This document shows positions 9,258-18,729 of a stretch of 24,800 nucleotides of DNA, piece after piece. The notes beneath the pieces were generated by a model. The model did no database searches, had not been told where the DNA came from, and saw nothing but the letters and a program-made list of their open reading frames with translations. A program made the translations under genes and the position numbers. Numbering within the stretch: position 1 is the first letter of the stretch; each line of letters begins with the position of its first letter. The stretch covers positions 1 through 24,800 of the forward strand of contig MSJI02000357.1 of assembly GCA_001931905.2 (NCBI GenBank), in the 5' to 3' direction. This DNA comes from Cladosporium sp. IMV 00045 (Eukaryota > Ascomycota > Dothideomycetes > Cladosporiales > Cladosporiaceae).

Positions 9258-11951
9258 TCAGGTACTGCGCATAGGTTTCACATCGTATGTTTGGGGACAG
9301 TCTATCAGATTCATATCTTGATCAGGTGAGCGCAGGCAAACGGAGCACCTATGCCAGGGCAAGCGCTCAGCAAGGCGCTCTGGTCTCGTCTCAATCAATT
9401 GCGACCACTTAAGCCTAGTACTCCGAATCAGAATCCGCCCAGTGGCTTTCTTGTCATTGATCCAAGCAAGACGCTGGCTTCCTCTGCTTCTCACATCCTC
9501 ATCATAGCATTGCTGCCAGGTCTGCAGCATTAATTTCACATCCGGTACCTCGGACTCCAGCAAATCATCGACGCCGGACAAAAGCTCGTCTGCTAAGTCT
9601 ACGCACAAGCATTGCGCAAGCATTGGATCTCTCTGGTCGCTACCCTCCAATAGCCCCAGTCGGATCGCCAGTGCGGTCCAAGTTGCCTTGGGGCATTTTC
9701 GGGCGGATCGTTTCACCAAAGGCCAACGTACGTGATACCGCTTCCCGCCCGATGTCAGACGTTCAAGCATGACTCGCATCTCGTTCGCGAAGGCGGTGAG
9801 GCTTTGCATCTCCTCCGATGAAGAACAAAGGTTTGGATACGGCAAAAACCACAGCTGGAGCTGGAAAGTGTCCGGCAGTGCATTTGGACAGCGTTGCGGA
9901 TCCCGCTGCCACCTTTCTGTGCGCATTCCTCCGACAAGCGACACGGCGTGCTGGACCAGTGGAAGACAGTATTGTCGCCATCGTCGATGTTTGTCCGATG
10001 TTATATTAACCAGCGGGGGCTTTTAAATAGCTGTATGAACCTTCCACGCTTCCAGGCAAAGCGGGAGTCTGCAAGAAGATCCAGAACTTTTTGCAGCTGA
10101 AGTGGTGTGACCAGCCCATCTGTGACTGCGGTTTCAGACGCTGTGAACTGCGCTGTCAGGAGCGCTCTGGTGACAATGCCATGATGCTGTGTCGAGCGAC
10201 TTGATCCAGTGAGCTGGGAGCCATTCGTAACTCGAAGCCAATGGTGTGCGTCTTTCTGTTTGTAAGCTTCTGGATGTTCCTTGAGCTTTGCAGCGAGCTC
10301 TTTATAGTCTTTCGAAGGGCGCCCCGCAAATGAAAGGAAGTCGCTCAGGTTGGCGAACTCTACAGGCGGCATGTGCACAGTATGTTTCGTGAGAAGAACA
10401 TGTAACAATTGCGGCTTGCAGGGAGACTCGGGTATCTGAGACAAAAGCTGGGAGGCGCGGTGTTTGCGAAGGAAGATTCTGACCCAGCGTGTGTTGTTCT
10501 CACGAGATCTCTGAATGAAAGGTATCAGGATTCGTTGTACCAGGCATAAATGACGCAGAGAGTCGACTTCGCATGACTCTGTCACGGACCTGACAACTGC
10601 AGCACAGATCGGAGCAAAGTCTCCAACGTCGTTTACTTCCGGAGGATCACAAGCCTATTCAGCCAATTGCCAGTGGTCTTCGGTCATTGGAGAACGCTCA
10701 TTCAATTCCGAAGCGATTGGGACTACAACACCATCTTTGGGGTCCAAGATCAGACTCTTCGCATGACCAGGCGGAAGCTTTTTGATAACACCAGCGTGAA
10801 GCACAATGCGATGCCTTGAAGTGTCTCCAGGGCTGTCCAACAAAATGTGTTTGATGAGATCGGTAGCAAGCTCCGGTCTGTCTGACTGAACAAGACACGG
10901 AAGAATGAACTCTGTCCATTTGCGAAGATCTTTCAAGGGGGTGGCTTCTTGGCAACATCTCTCTACAACGCTGTTGGCCAAGCGTAGGAGTAGACTTGGT
11001 GGGGTGTGTGACAAGGAATCTCTGACCATATCCTCTACCTGCGTGTCTGTCTGTCCAGAGTCCCCTAGAACTTCCTCGTCAAGAGAAACGGCTGGGAAGC
11101 GTGGATTCGCAACAGGAAACGCTTGATCGAGGAGACCAGAGTCGGCTTGGATTTGACCATTCATCCACAGAAGCGCAAATGCAATGAAGGCCTCTCTTGC
11201 CGTTCCAGGCGTGCTTTGTCCGCGTAGGCCTTGCCTACGGATATCCCAAAAATCACCTCAACGGAGAAACCTTCTAGGCGTGGCTGCTTTGGTCTGGATC
11301 TCTCCGTAGTATCGTGTTTTATGTAGTCTACCACGAGGAGGTCCAGCTCTCGCGGCTGCACACCTGGCACTTTTACATTCGGGCCTGGGTGCCACTTCTC
11401 GAGCTTCGCCATTTGCTTATGACCAGGAAGCTTTGGCATCTAGTAAGACGGCCAGTCTAGCATTCTTTCAGAAAGCTTGGCGCAGCGCGGATGATCGCCT
11501 TTTTCCAGTATGCCCGGCTCTCCAATGGCGACATTCGCGTTCCTCTCAGCTTTTGTGTAGCATGTTCCCATCCAGCTTGGTGTCTCAGGGCCTTCTCCTT
11601 GGGCTCACACCAAGCGAGGTACTTCCCTATCGCGAAGACGTAGCTGTCCACAAATCCTCCTATGGAGGATAGAGTCTGCTCATGATTGGGCATACGGTGA
11701 AGTGCATGCTCGGGGTTCAAGAAAACGATGCTCTCTATTCTCTTTTCAAGGATTGGGAGATGGCCTCGCAATTCCGGCACAAAGGCCTGGTCACTTGGGT
11801 AGGGTTCGTGAACAGCAGTCATCGTACAGGACATCGGCATTAATTCCACGTGCCCGCTATGGTAAGTCGTGATGCACCGTTGCTTTTCCATCTTCAGTTC
11901 AAGTGAAATGAAATGCGCCTCGCACATGGTCAATCTTATCGCGTCTATCAT
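9258..11951 (-). pseudogene. Decayed coding region of unknown family, about 2.7 kb
   Basis: Read on the minus strand, long protein-like frames succeed one another: 11951-11457 (ATG at 11951, preceded by a stop), 11439 to about 11255, about 11254 to 10016, and about 10012 to 9258. Within the third, a TAG at 10655-10657 is the only stop between two long halves in the same frame. Other breaks look like one-base changes: one at about 11252-11259, where adding a base would join GFSVE to GDFWDIRRQGLRG, and one in the GGGGG/TTTT runs at 10015-10024, after which PLVNITSD leads into the last frame. The join at 11440-11460 is unresolved and could separate two genes. The conceptual protein is mainly alpha-helical, with no membrane segment and no motif I recognise (SDFLSFAGRPSKDYKELAAK is typical of its style). 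Splice sites tried at the breaks did not restore phase, so decay is preferred over introns; base errors in the assembly are the main alternative. Confidence 0.5.
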
Positions 11952-12453
11952 TCTTTTGCAGCAATCGCGTCAAATTTGAGCGTGACGCGATTGTCTACCG
12001 GTAAGATGACCGTTGAACGGCGGAGTTCGCGAAAAGAGTTACGGGTGAAACGGCGACGCAAGTCAATACGACACAAGCTTGCTGAGAACACGAAGTCTGA
12101 TGTAGCCCTAATTCTCTGCACATCGCAAAGAACACACCTGGCCGTGTACTTGGAAGCACACTGTTCAAACGAAGCACGAAGTTGGGTCTGTAGACATCTA
12201 TTCCTGCAAATTGATCCCTTAATTGTGGAAAATGAAACGGCCAAACCGTTCTCAAATCGATAATTAGCCAACCGATCACCTTGTTCTGCATCCAAAACGT
12301 GTGCCGGGGTAATCAACAACAACTGAACCTATACAGTAAATTAGCCGAGAACGCCGCGTGGAAAAAAAAAAAAAAAAAAACTTTAAACATACATACTTTC
12401 TTGGGATCCCGTAATGCGAAGAAAAATTAGACATTCGCAAATAACTTCGCTGA
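11952..12453. other. Non-coding region with an A19 tract
   Basis: No convincing gene. Overlapping minus-strand frames (11948-12322, 11995-12291) begin at non-ATG codons or have no protein-like composition. A run of 19 A lies at 12362-12380. Confidence 0.4.
12362..12380. repeat. A19 homopolymer
   Basis: Nineteen consecutive A on the plus strand. It could be a simple repeat or the tail of an old retroposed copy, but I see no recognisable insert or target-site duplication beside it. Confidence 0.8.
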
Positions 12454-12750
12454 TCATTGTCGCCGAGTGCCCAGATCGCCAACCATAGTCGTAGTCAGTA
12501 TGTTCACCAAATCCGTAACCCTTCCTCGTCTTCCATCTACTACCATTTGTCCCACTGTTTCTACCTCATCGTTGCTCGCTCTCTCAATCACGATTCTGCA
12601 TTTCAGCTGTTGCAGCAATAAGCGGTGGAACTCTTTGTCCTGGGTGCTATACTCGTCGAATCTCGTATCGGTCTTCGCGCCCTTCATCAGTCCTCTAACA
12701 TGGCTCAACAACTGGTGGCAGACCGCTCTCGTACGATTGCTCTCAATCAC
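12454..12750 (-). CDS. Hypothetical ORF or gene fragment
   Basis: A minus-strand frame of about 98 codons with well-mixed, protein-like composition (for example DKEFHRLLLQQLKCRIVIERASN and the following EVETVGQMVVDGRRGRV), ending at TGA 12454-12456. There is no ATG at its beginning; the open frame starts just after a TAG near 12774, which could be a splice acceptor, or the gene could be truncated. Composition suggests a real or formerly real coding segment, but I recognise no family. It lies antisense to the proposed first exon of the eight-cysteine gene, so at most one of the two is right in this interval. Confidence 0.3.
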   Translation of the reverse strand: MIESNRTRAVCHQLLSHVRGLMKGAKTDTRFDEYSTQDKEFHRLLLQQLKCRIVIERASNDEVETVGQMVVDGRRGRVTDLVNILTTTMVGDLGTRRQ

Positions 12751-13211
12751 ACAAACATATATCAGGAACTCGTTCTAACCCACATCAAATAGTTGGCTGG
12801 TGCACCCCAAGCGCCATTGGCCCTCAAAACTGGATCACCGGCTTCTCAGACAACTCAGACACTTTCTTGTGCGCCATGTCAGGCGGTCGTTCCGATCTTC
12901 GACAAAAGATGAAGGAATACTGCTGCAAAGGAGAGGTGCAAGGGTCCACAGACGGCTGCTACCATTGGTGTCATCCGATTGCAAAAGACAAGGATAACTG
13001 GGCCGCGTGCATATCCGACCACATTTACACAGACACAATTCATTTCGGCCAGTCGTGCAACGATATTGGCACAATTGAGAGGAAGAATGCGCATAACAAC
13101 TACCTTACACTGCGACCTGGTGCAGACCCAAATGCTGGAATGTCTCTCAGCTCAAGTAGGGGACTAAGCCTTTTCCTTGGGGCCGTCGTGCTGATACAGA
13201 TCATGTATTGA
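12700..13211 (+). CDS. Small eight-cysteine protein with GPI-anchor-like tail; 5' end uncertain
   Basis: The frame 12793-13211 encodes eight cysteines spaced as single C, single C, CC, C, C, C, C (in WCTP, FLCAM, EYCCKG, DGCYHWCHP, WAACIS and QSCND), typical of a disulphide-bonded extracellular fungal protein. The C-terminus has a Ser-rich stretch followed by a hydrophobic end (SRGLSLFLGAVVLIQIMY), as in GPI-anchored proteins. A minimal two-exon model uses ATG 12700, exon 1 12700-12730, an intron 12731-12792 with GTACGA donor, CTAAC branch and AATAG acceptor, then exon 2; it closes in frame at 149 residues. That model lacks a signal peptide. An upstream hydrophobic stretch (ELFVLGAILV, 12628-12657) could supply one through a 9-nt exon (12722-12730), but no ATG is found for it. 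It could be an effector-like or wall protein; the family is unknown to me. Confidence 0.5.
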
Positions 13212-14239
13212 CCGAGAAGAGTGCGAGGGTCCAATCTATGAGAACTGGGAAAGGTTGAGAAAGGTGCATTACCCGATTTGCTGAAGTGGTTTCGCAGGAG
13301 CTTAGAGCGAGCCGGAGGACGAAGCTGTCAAGCAGCGGTTTACGATCAGCGTTGTACGGTGAATGAGCTCTGTCACGAATCTCATTTCGGGAAGCAGCCG
13401 GTGCCGGCATCGCTGTTGCCCGCCGCTGGATCGAATGATAGAACATACAAAGGGAATACGAATTTTTAGCGGCACTCACTGGTGACATCCTGCAATCAAC
13501 ACTCGTTGCGCACGCCTCCCAAAATGTCGCGACAACGAGAAAAGTTCCCTGCCAGCCCCACTTCTTCTTTCAAAGTACTTCCGTAGTTTAACTACCACAA
13601 TAAGTGACCGAGACGTGATTTGGGACCCATTGGGCATACATGATAGCGCACCCAGTCCATATACGCCATCTACGCATAAGCTAGGGAGATCCACAATGAG
13701 ACTTTTATTAACGCAAGTGGCAGGGCTGAAGTTCATCATACCTCAGATGCAGAACGAGGCTATAAAGACTTCACTATCATGAGCGGGGGCGACCGACCTG
13801 GGCGCTCCGCAAGTACATCAATAATGGGATGGTTGATGAAGAAGACCTTTGTCCCCGTCCGATTTGTCTGGACTGTGGTCAAGCTAGTCTGATAATCACT
13901 AGAAGCACGCTTGAGATGCGGGCAAGGCTGTCGATAAGATGCATTAAGCTGCGCAGGCGTGACAGCGTGTCAAGCAGAATCAACTGTGCTTCGCTAAGCC
14001 GCTCACAGAACTCTTGAATATCTCCTTACGAACTCGCAACCCACGGAGAGTTACGTTAGAACGCTCTAGCCGAATTCAGTAGTAGTGTCGACGCCAGTTT
14101 TGCCTGTAATAAAATCGCCGGACTGGGTTTCATGGCGATTAATGCGTCACTCTAAACGCCATAAAGAGCCCGAGCAATTCGCGGTGGGAAGAAGTAGACA
14201 TACAAACGAGGGCGCATCATCTGACAAGCTTCGCTGTTA
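13212..14239. other. Gene-poor stretch
   Basis: About 1 kb with only short frames on both strands (13476-13739 minus, 13829-14017 plus) that show no protein-like pattern. No repeat, RNA gene or promoter motif stood out. Confidence 0.45.
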
Positions 14240-14809
14240 TTAGCAATCGCTTGAATCTTGATGAAAGAGCATTGCCATGTGTTTCTCGTCTGTGGTCGTG
14301 CAGAAAACATTGCCCTCGTGCTGAAGTGAAATGTCATACGGTATTTCCTGGCCAATTGGGCCAGCAAATCTTGGATCGATAAACACTATGTCTCCACTGG
14401 CATTTCGCACGATATCACTGGGATTCAGGTCTCCATGCGAAAGTTCGCAACCGTGTACGCGATCGATGATAGCCCCAAGTTCTTCCGACACTGCCTCTAG
14501 ATCGTAGAGATCAATCGGCAAAAGAAGCTCCATGCGGTAACTAAAGATTCCCTCCTCGTCAATCAGTGGTTCTTTACCGAAGGAAGGGACCGGTAAAGAA
14601 CGGCGCTTCATCTCTTTGAGCATTTAATTCTCGCGTTGGATGCGAAGTCGCGATTTCTTGTTAGGGTGTGAGATTTTGATGATGGGAAGTGGGTCGAGGT
14701 GCAAACATCGAATGCATCCATCCGTACCGAAATTGATCGAGGCAGATGAAGCAATAGCCATTGCCATCTTGTCGCTCAACGTGACTGGACGGATGGTGCC
14801 ATCAAGCAC
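14240..14809 (-). pseudogene. Protein kinase-like relic
   Basis: Two open frames, 14809-14627 and 14623-14240, are in the same phase and separated only by a TAA at 14624-14626. Read together they resemble the small kinase-like (aminoglycoside phosphotransferase/kinase fold) proteins expanded in many ascomycetes: a candidate ATP-site lysine in PIIKISHP, a helix beginning IQREN then LKEM after the stop, FSYRMELL, a catalytic-loop segment SHGDLNPSDIV and IVFIDPRFAG at the DFG position. The usual loop is H-x-D-x-x-P-S-N; here the Asn is Asp, and DFG has become DPR. The glycine-rich loop is not recognisable, and the first ATG candidates are internal. A stop plus loss of two key sites points to a dead copy; a pseudokinase made from the downstream ATG at 14623 is a weaker option. 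Confidence 0.6.
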
Positions 14810-15310
14810 AGGGAAATTGGAAAGGTTGGGACACTGCGGCGTGCCTGTCCAGTGAATCTGACAGACCCGACGTCTAAAATCGATATATCAGCTACTGTGA
14901 TGAGGATAGTCGGCAGCCTCGACGGGTGGCGATATCGGCTGTGCTGGTGCAGACGCGTTTCCAGGTGGACACAGCTGTTGCAAGCGTTGCCTAACGGCGA
15001 GCGTGATTCATTGTGAGCAAAAACTGCTGAGCTGTGTCTGCACTGGATGGTGAGATACTCGAAGCAGCATAGCAGTAAAGGAAGGTGGGTGTGAGCCAGA
15101 GTCGTGTCCATGGAAGTAAGACAAGATGTGCTGCTCCATGATGGTGATGTGGGAACGTGGAGAAGAAGAAAGACTACCCTGGAATTGTGGAGGTGAGCCC
15201 TGGTCTTTTCGCCTCGGCTGGCGTGGTCGAGGATGGAGAGAGTCACAAGGTGTATCGGGAATTGCCCTCGCGGAACTTATTACTCCCCGTGGGTACAGGG
15301 ATCAATGAAC
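14810..15310. other. Region between kinase-like relic and AKR fragment
   Basis: No convincing gene. A plus-strand frame from 15157 (KDYPGIVEVSPGLFASAG and following) runs into the AKR fragment, but the part before 15308 does not match the intact AKR gene and I do not recognise it. The minus-strand frame 14776-15246 looks like a chance ORF. Confidence 0.4.
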
Positions 15311-15421
15311 CTGTCCCTACGGTGTCCTCATCCACGGCCATTCCCAGCCGAAAGAGGGTATCAAGGCTCGAGAACAGCACAACGAGGGTCGTAACTTCAT
15401 CCCACCAGTACACGCGATAAG
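15311..15421 (+). pseudogene. Fragment of an AKR9-type aldo-keto reductase gene
   Basis: This 111-bp stretch aligns to 19407-19518 of the intact AKR gene with about 14 mismatches and one missing base by hand count (about 87% identity), in the same orientation. It encodes CPYGVL, then KEGIKAREQHNEGRNFIP before the missing base breaks the frame near 15403. Most differences in the last half are silent, so the source copy was probably a working paralogue before it was lost. Nothing of the gene's 5' part or of its 3' end is seen beside it. Confidence 0.8.
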
Positions 15422-15997
15422 TGCTGTACTATAGATGGGAATGCTGCGCTAACGTTTCGCGAAGCACATTGCTTCTTCCCTTGCATACGCCTGTCATGAC
15501 CTCGTGATACTTCATAGACTTGAATACATGTAGCCGAAATGTTCGATCTTATCCAGGCTATAAGTTGCCCAAATGCAAGACTATCTTGGCGCACTGATAC
15601 ATAAATGATAGCCAGAGGAATGTGGTAAAAAGGGGACTGCATCTTCTGTAGGATTCCTTATAGACATGCTCCACTAAATTTGAACTACGCCACTGAAATT
15701 AAACCACGTCGCTACAATTGCTAGGTGACAAGGGGCAATCGCCCGAGAAACTGACGGATGTGATCAAGCACAGGTCTCAATCTAGATTGGTATCCCAGCG
15801 TGAATAACTACAGTGGGTCGTATGCGCTCTTTCGCCATTGGTTGATCCCACGGTCGATTCATCGTGTAAGTGTCTGCTCCAAATGGCGATGGTAGCATTT
15901 TACATTGTCTAGATCGATAATTTATGAGATTTGGCCAAACTTATCAACTTCCTCACTCAGATCGAGTCTTCTTGAAACTCGGCAAAACTTATTCAAT
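15422..15997. other. 3' flank of the carboxylesterase gene
   Basis: About 580 bp without a supported gene. The sequence becomes more AT-rich around 15890-16010. Holds the carboxylesterase 3' UTR. Confidence 0.4.
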
Positions 15998-17781
15998 TTA
16001 GTCTAAGGCGTTATCCAGAATACTTTGCATAGCTTGAAGCCTTCTGGTGTCTGGCTCGACATAGTGTCCATTGAGTGCGAAAACGAAAATGCGTGGATCT
16101 TGGTTCATGTACACTGGCCAAGGTGCGACATCCGAGGTTTCTGTCTCACATGTCAACTCACTACACTTCAATGGTTACACTTCATCGTGCAGTACTCACC
16201 TCGATTCGAGTTCGGGTTGTAAGTGCTAGCAAAGCGCACCCACATCCTGCTCATCGTTGTTGCCAGCCGCAAGTGATCGTCGAAGGTAGACTCGTCTGCC
16301 GGCCGTAGCGGATGTACGGGCCATCCCAATCCCAACTTATTTTTGAAGGTGAAACCGATCTCGGCAAAGTGTGTAGCTCCAAGTACCTCATGGTCAAAGC
16401 CTTCCATTGGGACGTCAAATCTGTAGCCGTAGATCGGCACCTTGGCCTGCGCCCATATCTGACTTACTAGGCGTTGTCTGGCGAGGAACATGTAGTCGCC
16501 CATGAATAAGCTCACGCGACCATAGAGAGAACCAAGGGTTGCGTTCGGTGATGGACGAACCGTACCCAGTCCCGTAGCGACCTCGGACTCGGAAAGGTTC
16601 AAGTACTCTCCAACGATCATGTCCGTTGTCTCATTGGTCAACACACCCGCAGCGTCCATGCCGGACACGATCTCTGCAAACTCAGCAGCAGTATCGACAC
16701 GGGTTCTGCCCTCAAGGGTGAAGGCGGTACCTTCGTTGAGATTAGAGCCGATCAGTAACGGCCGCTGAACGAAGTTTCCACCTCGAACATTGTGAACTGA
16801 GTCGTTCGTGATGATGTTGCCATCGATCACACCTCCATAGGAAACACCCTGGAAAATTTCGCGAAGAGATTTGGCTGGAACGGCGCGAAGACAAGCCATA
16901 CCATCGTCTTCCTGCCCGCAACCACTCAACTTGAGCACTCTGTCGTATGCTTCATTCTGTTGGTCAAGGTTCGCATAAGCCGCACTGTCTAGCGGGCCAG
17001 AGCTTTGGCAAATACCTGCGTGGAATAGTCCATCATCTCGGCCAGAATATGCGAGATAATGCACTCCAACGCTGAGGCCTCCGGCTGATTCACCAGAAAT
17101 TGTCACATGGTATGGATCGCCTCCGAACGCAGCGATGTTGTCTTGAATCCAGTGCAGAGCCATTCTCTGATCGTAAAACCCAACATTCGCAGATCCGGAG
17201 TGGAAGATGTCGCGACCAGAGAGGAACCCGAACCCGGACACACGGTAGTTGAATGTTATGTGTATAATCGGCTGGCCCATGCTGACGGATTCTTCAACCA
17301 GAGATGAGGAGTTGTACCGCTGATCGGCGCTACCGCCTTCCTGTTGTCCACCGCCGTAGATCCACACAAGAACCGGCAGCCTTGTATACTCATCAACGCC
17401 AGCAGGTCGCACTATATTGATTGTGAGACAATCTTCACTCTCTTCCGGGGTGAAATCGGGCCGAGAGAAACCCACAAGTTCCAACGGTGCCTGCATGCAC
17501 CATTTTCCGAATGTAGTCGCTGGTCGCTCGCTCCAAGTCTCATTCAGCGGCTGAGGGCGACGGAATCTCAAGTCGCCGATTGGAGGTGCCGCGTAAGGAA
17601 TGCCCAGAAACATGTCCTGGTCGTACTGATCGTTACGAAACCCGACAACTGTCCCATTCTTCGTACTCGCAATGGGTGATCGCGTATCCCCTAAAAAGTG
17701 GTTTGATCCATTCCCACGTCCCGATAGAAATGGCGTTGCACTCGCAAGGCTTGATAGCCGGAGGAACTGAACGAGCTGCAT
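15998..17781 (-). CDS. Type-B carboxylesterase/lipase, two exons, probably secreted
   Basis: Alpha/beta-hydrolase of the carboxylesterase type-B family, hydrolysing carboxylic esters. Model: exon 1 16200-17781, intron 16141-16199 (GTGAGT donor, GAGACAG acceptor), exon 2 15998-16140; 1725 nt, 574 residues. Without the splice the frame ends early; exon 2 restores the family C-terminus with APWPVY and GHYVEPDTRR. Catalytic triad: Ser232 in GESAGG, Glu350 in GSNLNEG and His471 in ATHFAEIGF. The oxyanion-hole GGG is at 143-145, and EDCLTINI and NYRVSGFGFLS are standard family blocks. The N-terminus (MQLVQFLRLSSLASATP) could be a short signal peptide, and several N-x-S/T sites fit secretion. It is divergent from the AKR9-type gene, with 948 bp between the starts, and its 3' flank carries a fragment of a similar AKR gene. 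Substrate unknown. Confidence 0.92.
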
Positions 17782-18433
17782 ACTTTTTCGTTGCAGTCAG
17801 CGCCCGTATGATAGGAAGTTGATGGAAATGCGACGGAATGTAAAAAGAGAGTACTGGTAGCGACTGTGGTAAGTTACTGGGCCTCTCGCGGGCTTTATGT
17901 AGGCTGAAGGATCTGTGCATCGCCTTCAATTGACTGTTTCGTAGTTTACAGGAGATTCGATCTTGGCAATTGCTTACGCCAATACTTGTCATGTTGCAAG
18001 AGGCACGTACAAGCAAGGTCGCCACATCTGCGCATGGGCAACAAGTGAAAGCTCCGTACTTCAGAAGAGATCTGCGCTTGGCGCCTCTTCTTCTCGGGCA
18101 CTTGGCATTGAGGTCTTGTTCAAGTGCCGCCCTGAGAATGTTCCGAGTGATCGCCGTACAAATATCCACGTGGTGTCGGCTGTCTGACGAGGATAGTTTT
18201 GGAGGATGAGAAGATGCGGGAACGATACTTGAGCATGAAGAAGTCATGATCACCCGCCGAGGTTACTATTCTCGAAGTCATATAGACGACGTGGAGAGAC
18301 GCACCAATGTCTTAATGTTCCATCAAACGCGATTTATTAGCAAGATAAGCGAGGTGCCGCGCCTACCCTTGCCAAACAACGCCAAGCCTCTCAAGTGACG
18401 TTAGTGAGAAGAGCGCGGAGCTGCACTAGCCGG

Positions 18434-18463
18434 CGCGGCCGCGTCTCTCCATTCTGCGGCCGC
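18434..18463. promoter_or_regulatory. Paired GCGGCCGC palindromes 21 bp apart
   Basis: GCGGCCGC occurs at 18435-18442 and 18456-18463; the start-to-start distance of 21 bp equals about two helical turns. Each contains an inverted CGG/CCG pair. Zn2Cys6 factors bind CGG-type half sites, but a zero-spacer pair is unusual, so any regulatory role is inferred only from the repeat and the spacing. Confidence 0.4.
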
Positions 18464-18512
18464 GAGGCTTGAAAACACTTGCGTTCCAGTCCTCGTGTCG
18501 GTTAGGGCTGTA

Positions 18513-18550
18513 GAACAGCTGCTCCACGATGACGAGACAAGCGGCTGTTC
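18513..18550. repeat. Inverted repeat with 10-base arms
   Basis: GAACAGCTGC at 18513-18522 pairs with GCGGCTGTTC at 18541-18550 at nine of ten positions across an 18-base loop. It lies 180 bp upstream of the AKR9-type ATG. Confidence 0.5.
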
Positions 18551-18729
18551 GGTCTTAAGGCCATCCTTAAATCCGATGCAACGCATCATTACCTTTCACT
18601 CTTAAAAGACGAGATGCATGCTGTGCCCTTCCAAGACTCTAGTTTAGGCTTGTTTCATCTCTTCTCATCTTACCTGACTCTTATCTTCATTGACCCGAAG
18701 ATTCCAAATATCAGCAGCCACTGCTTACC

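Larger units (their letters stand above)
17782..18729. promoter_or_regulatory. Shared divergent intergenic region of the carboxylesterase and AKR9-type genes
   Basis: A 948-bp region from which both genes are read outward. A minus-strand frame across it (17633-18253) overlaps the esterase 5' end and has no protein-like pattern. Two 8-bp GC palindromes and an inverted repeat near 18434-18550 are listed separately. A CT-rich leader precedes the ATG at 18730. Confidence 0.5.

Noticed and set aside
10001..10003. TAA as a second nonsense mutation in the decayed gene
   Set aside because: The conserved-looking sequence leaves this frame before the TAA, at the homopolymer near 10015-10024, so the stop is only a result of the frame change.
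12362..12380. Poly(A) tail of a processed pseudogene or LINE
   Set aside because: No coding remnant reads into it on the plus strand and no target-site duplication was seen; a simple A run explains it.
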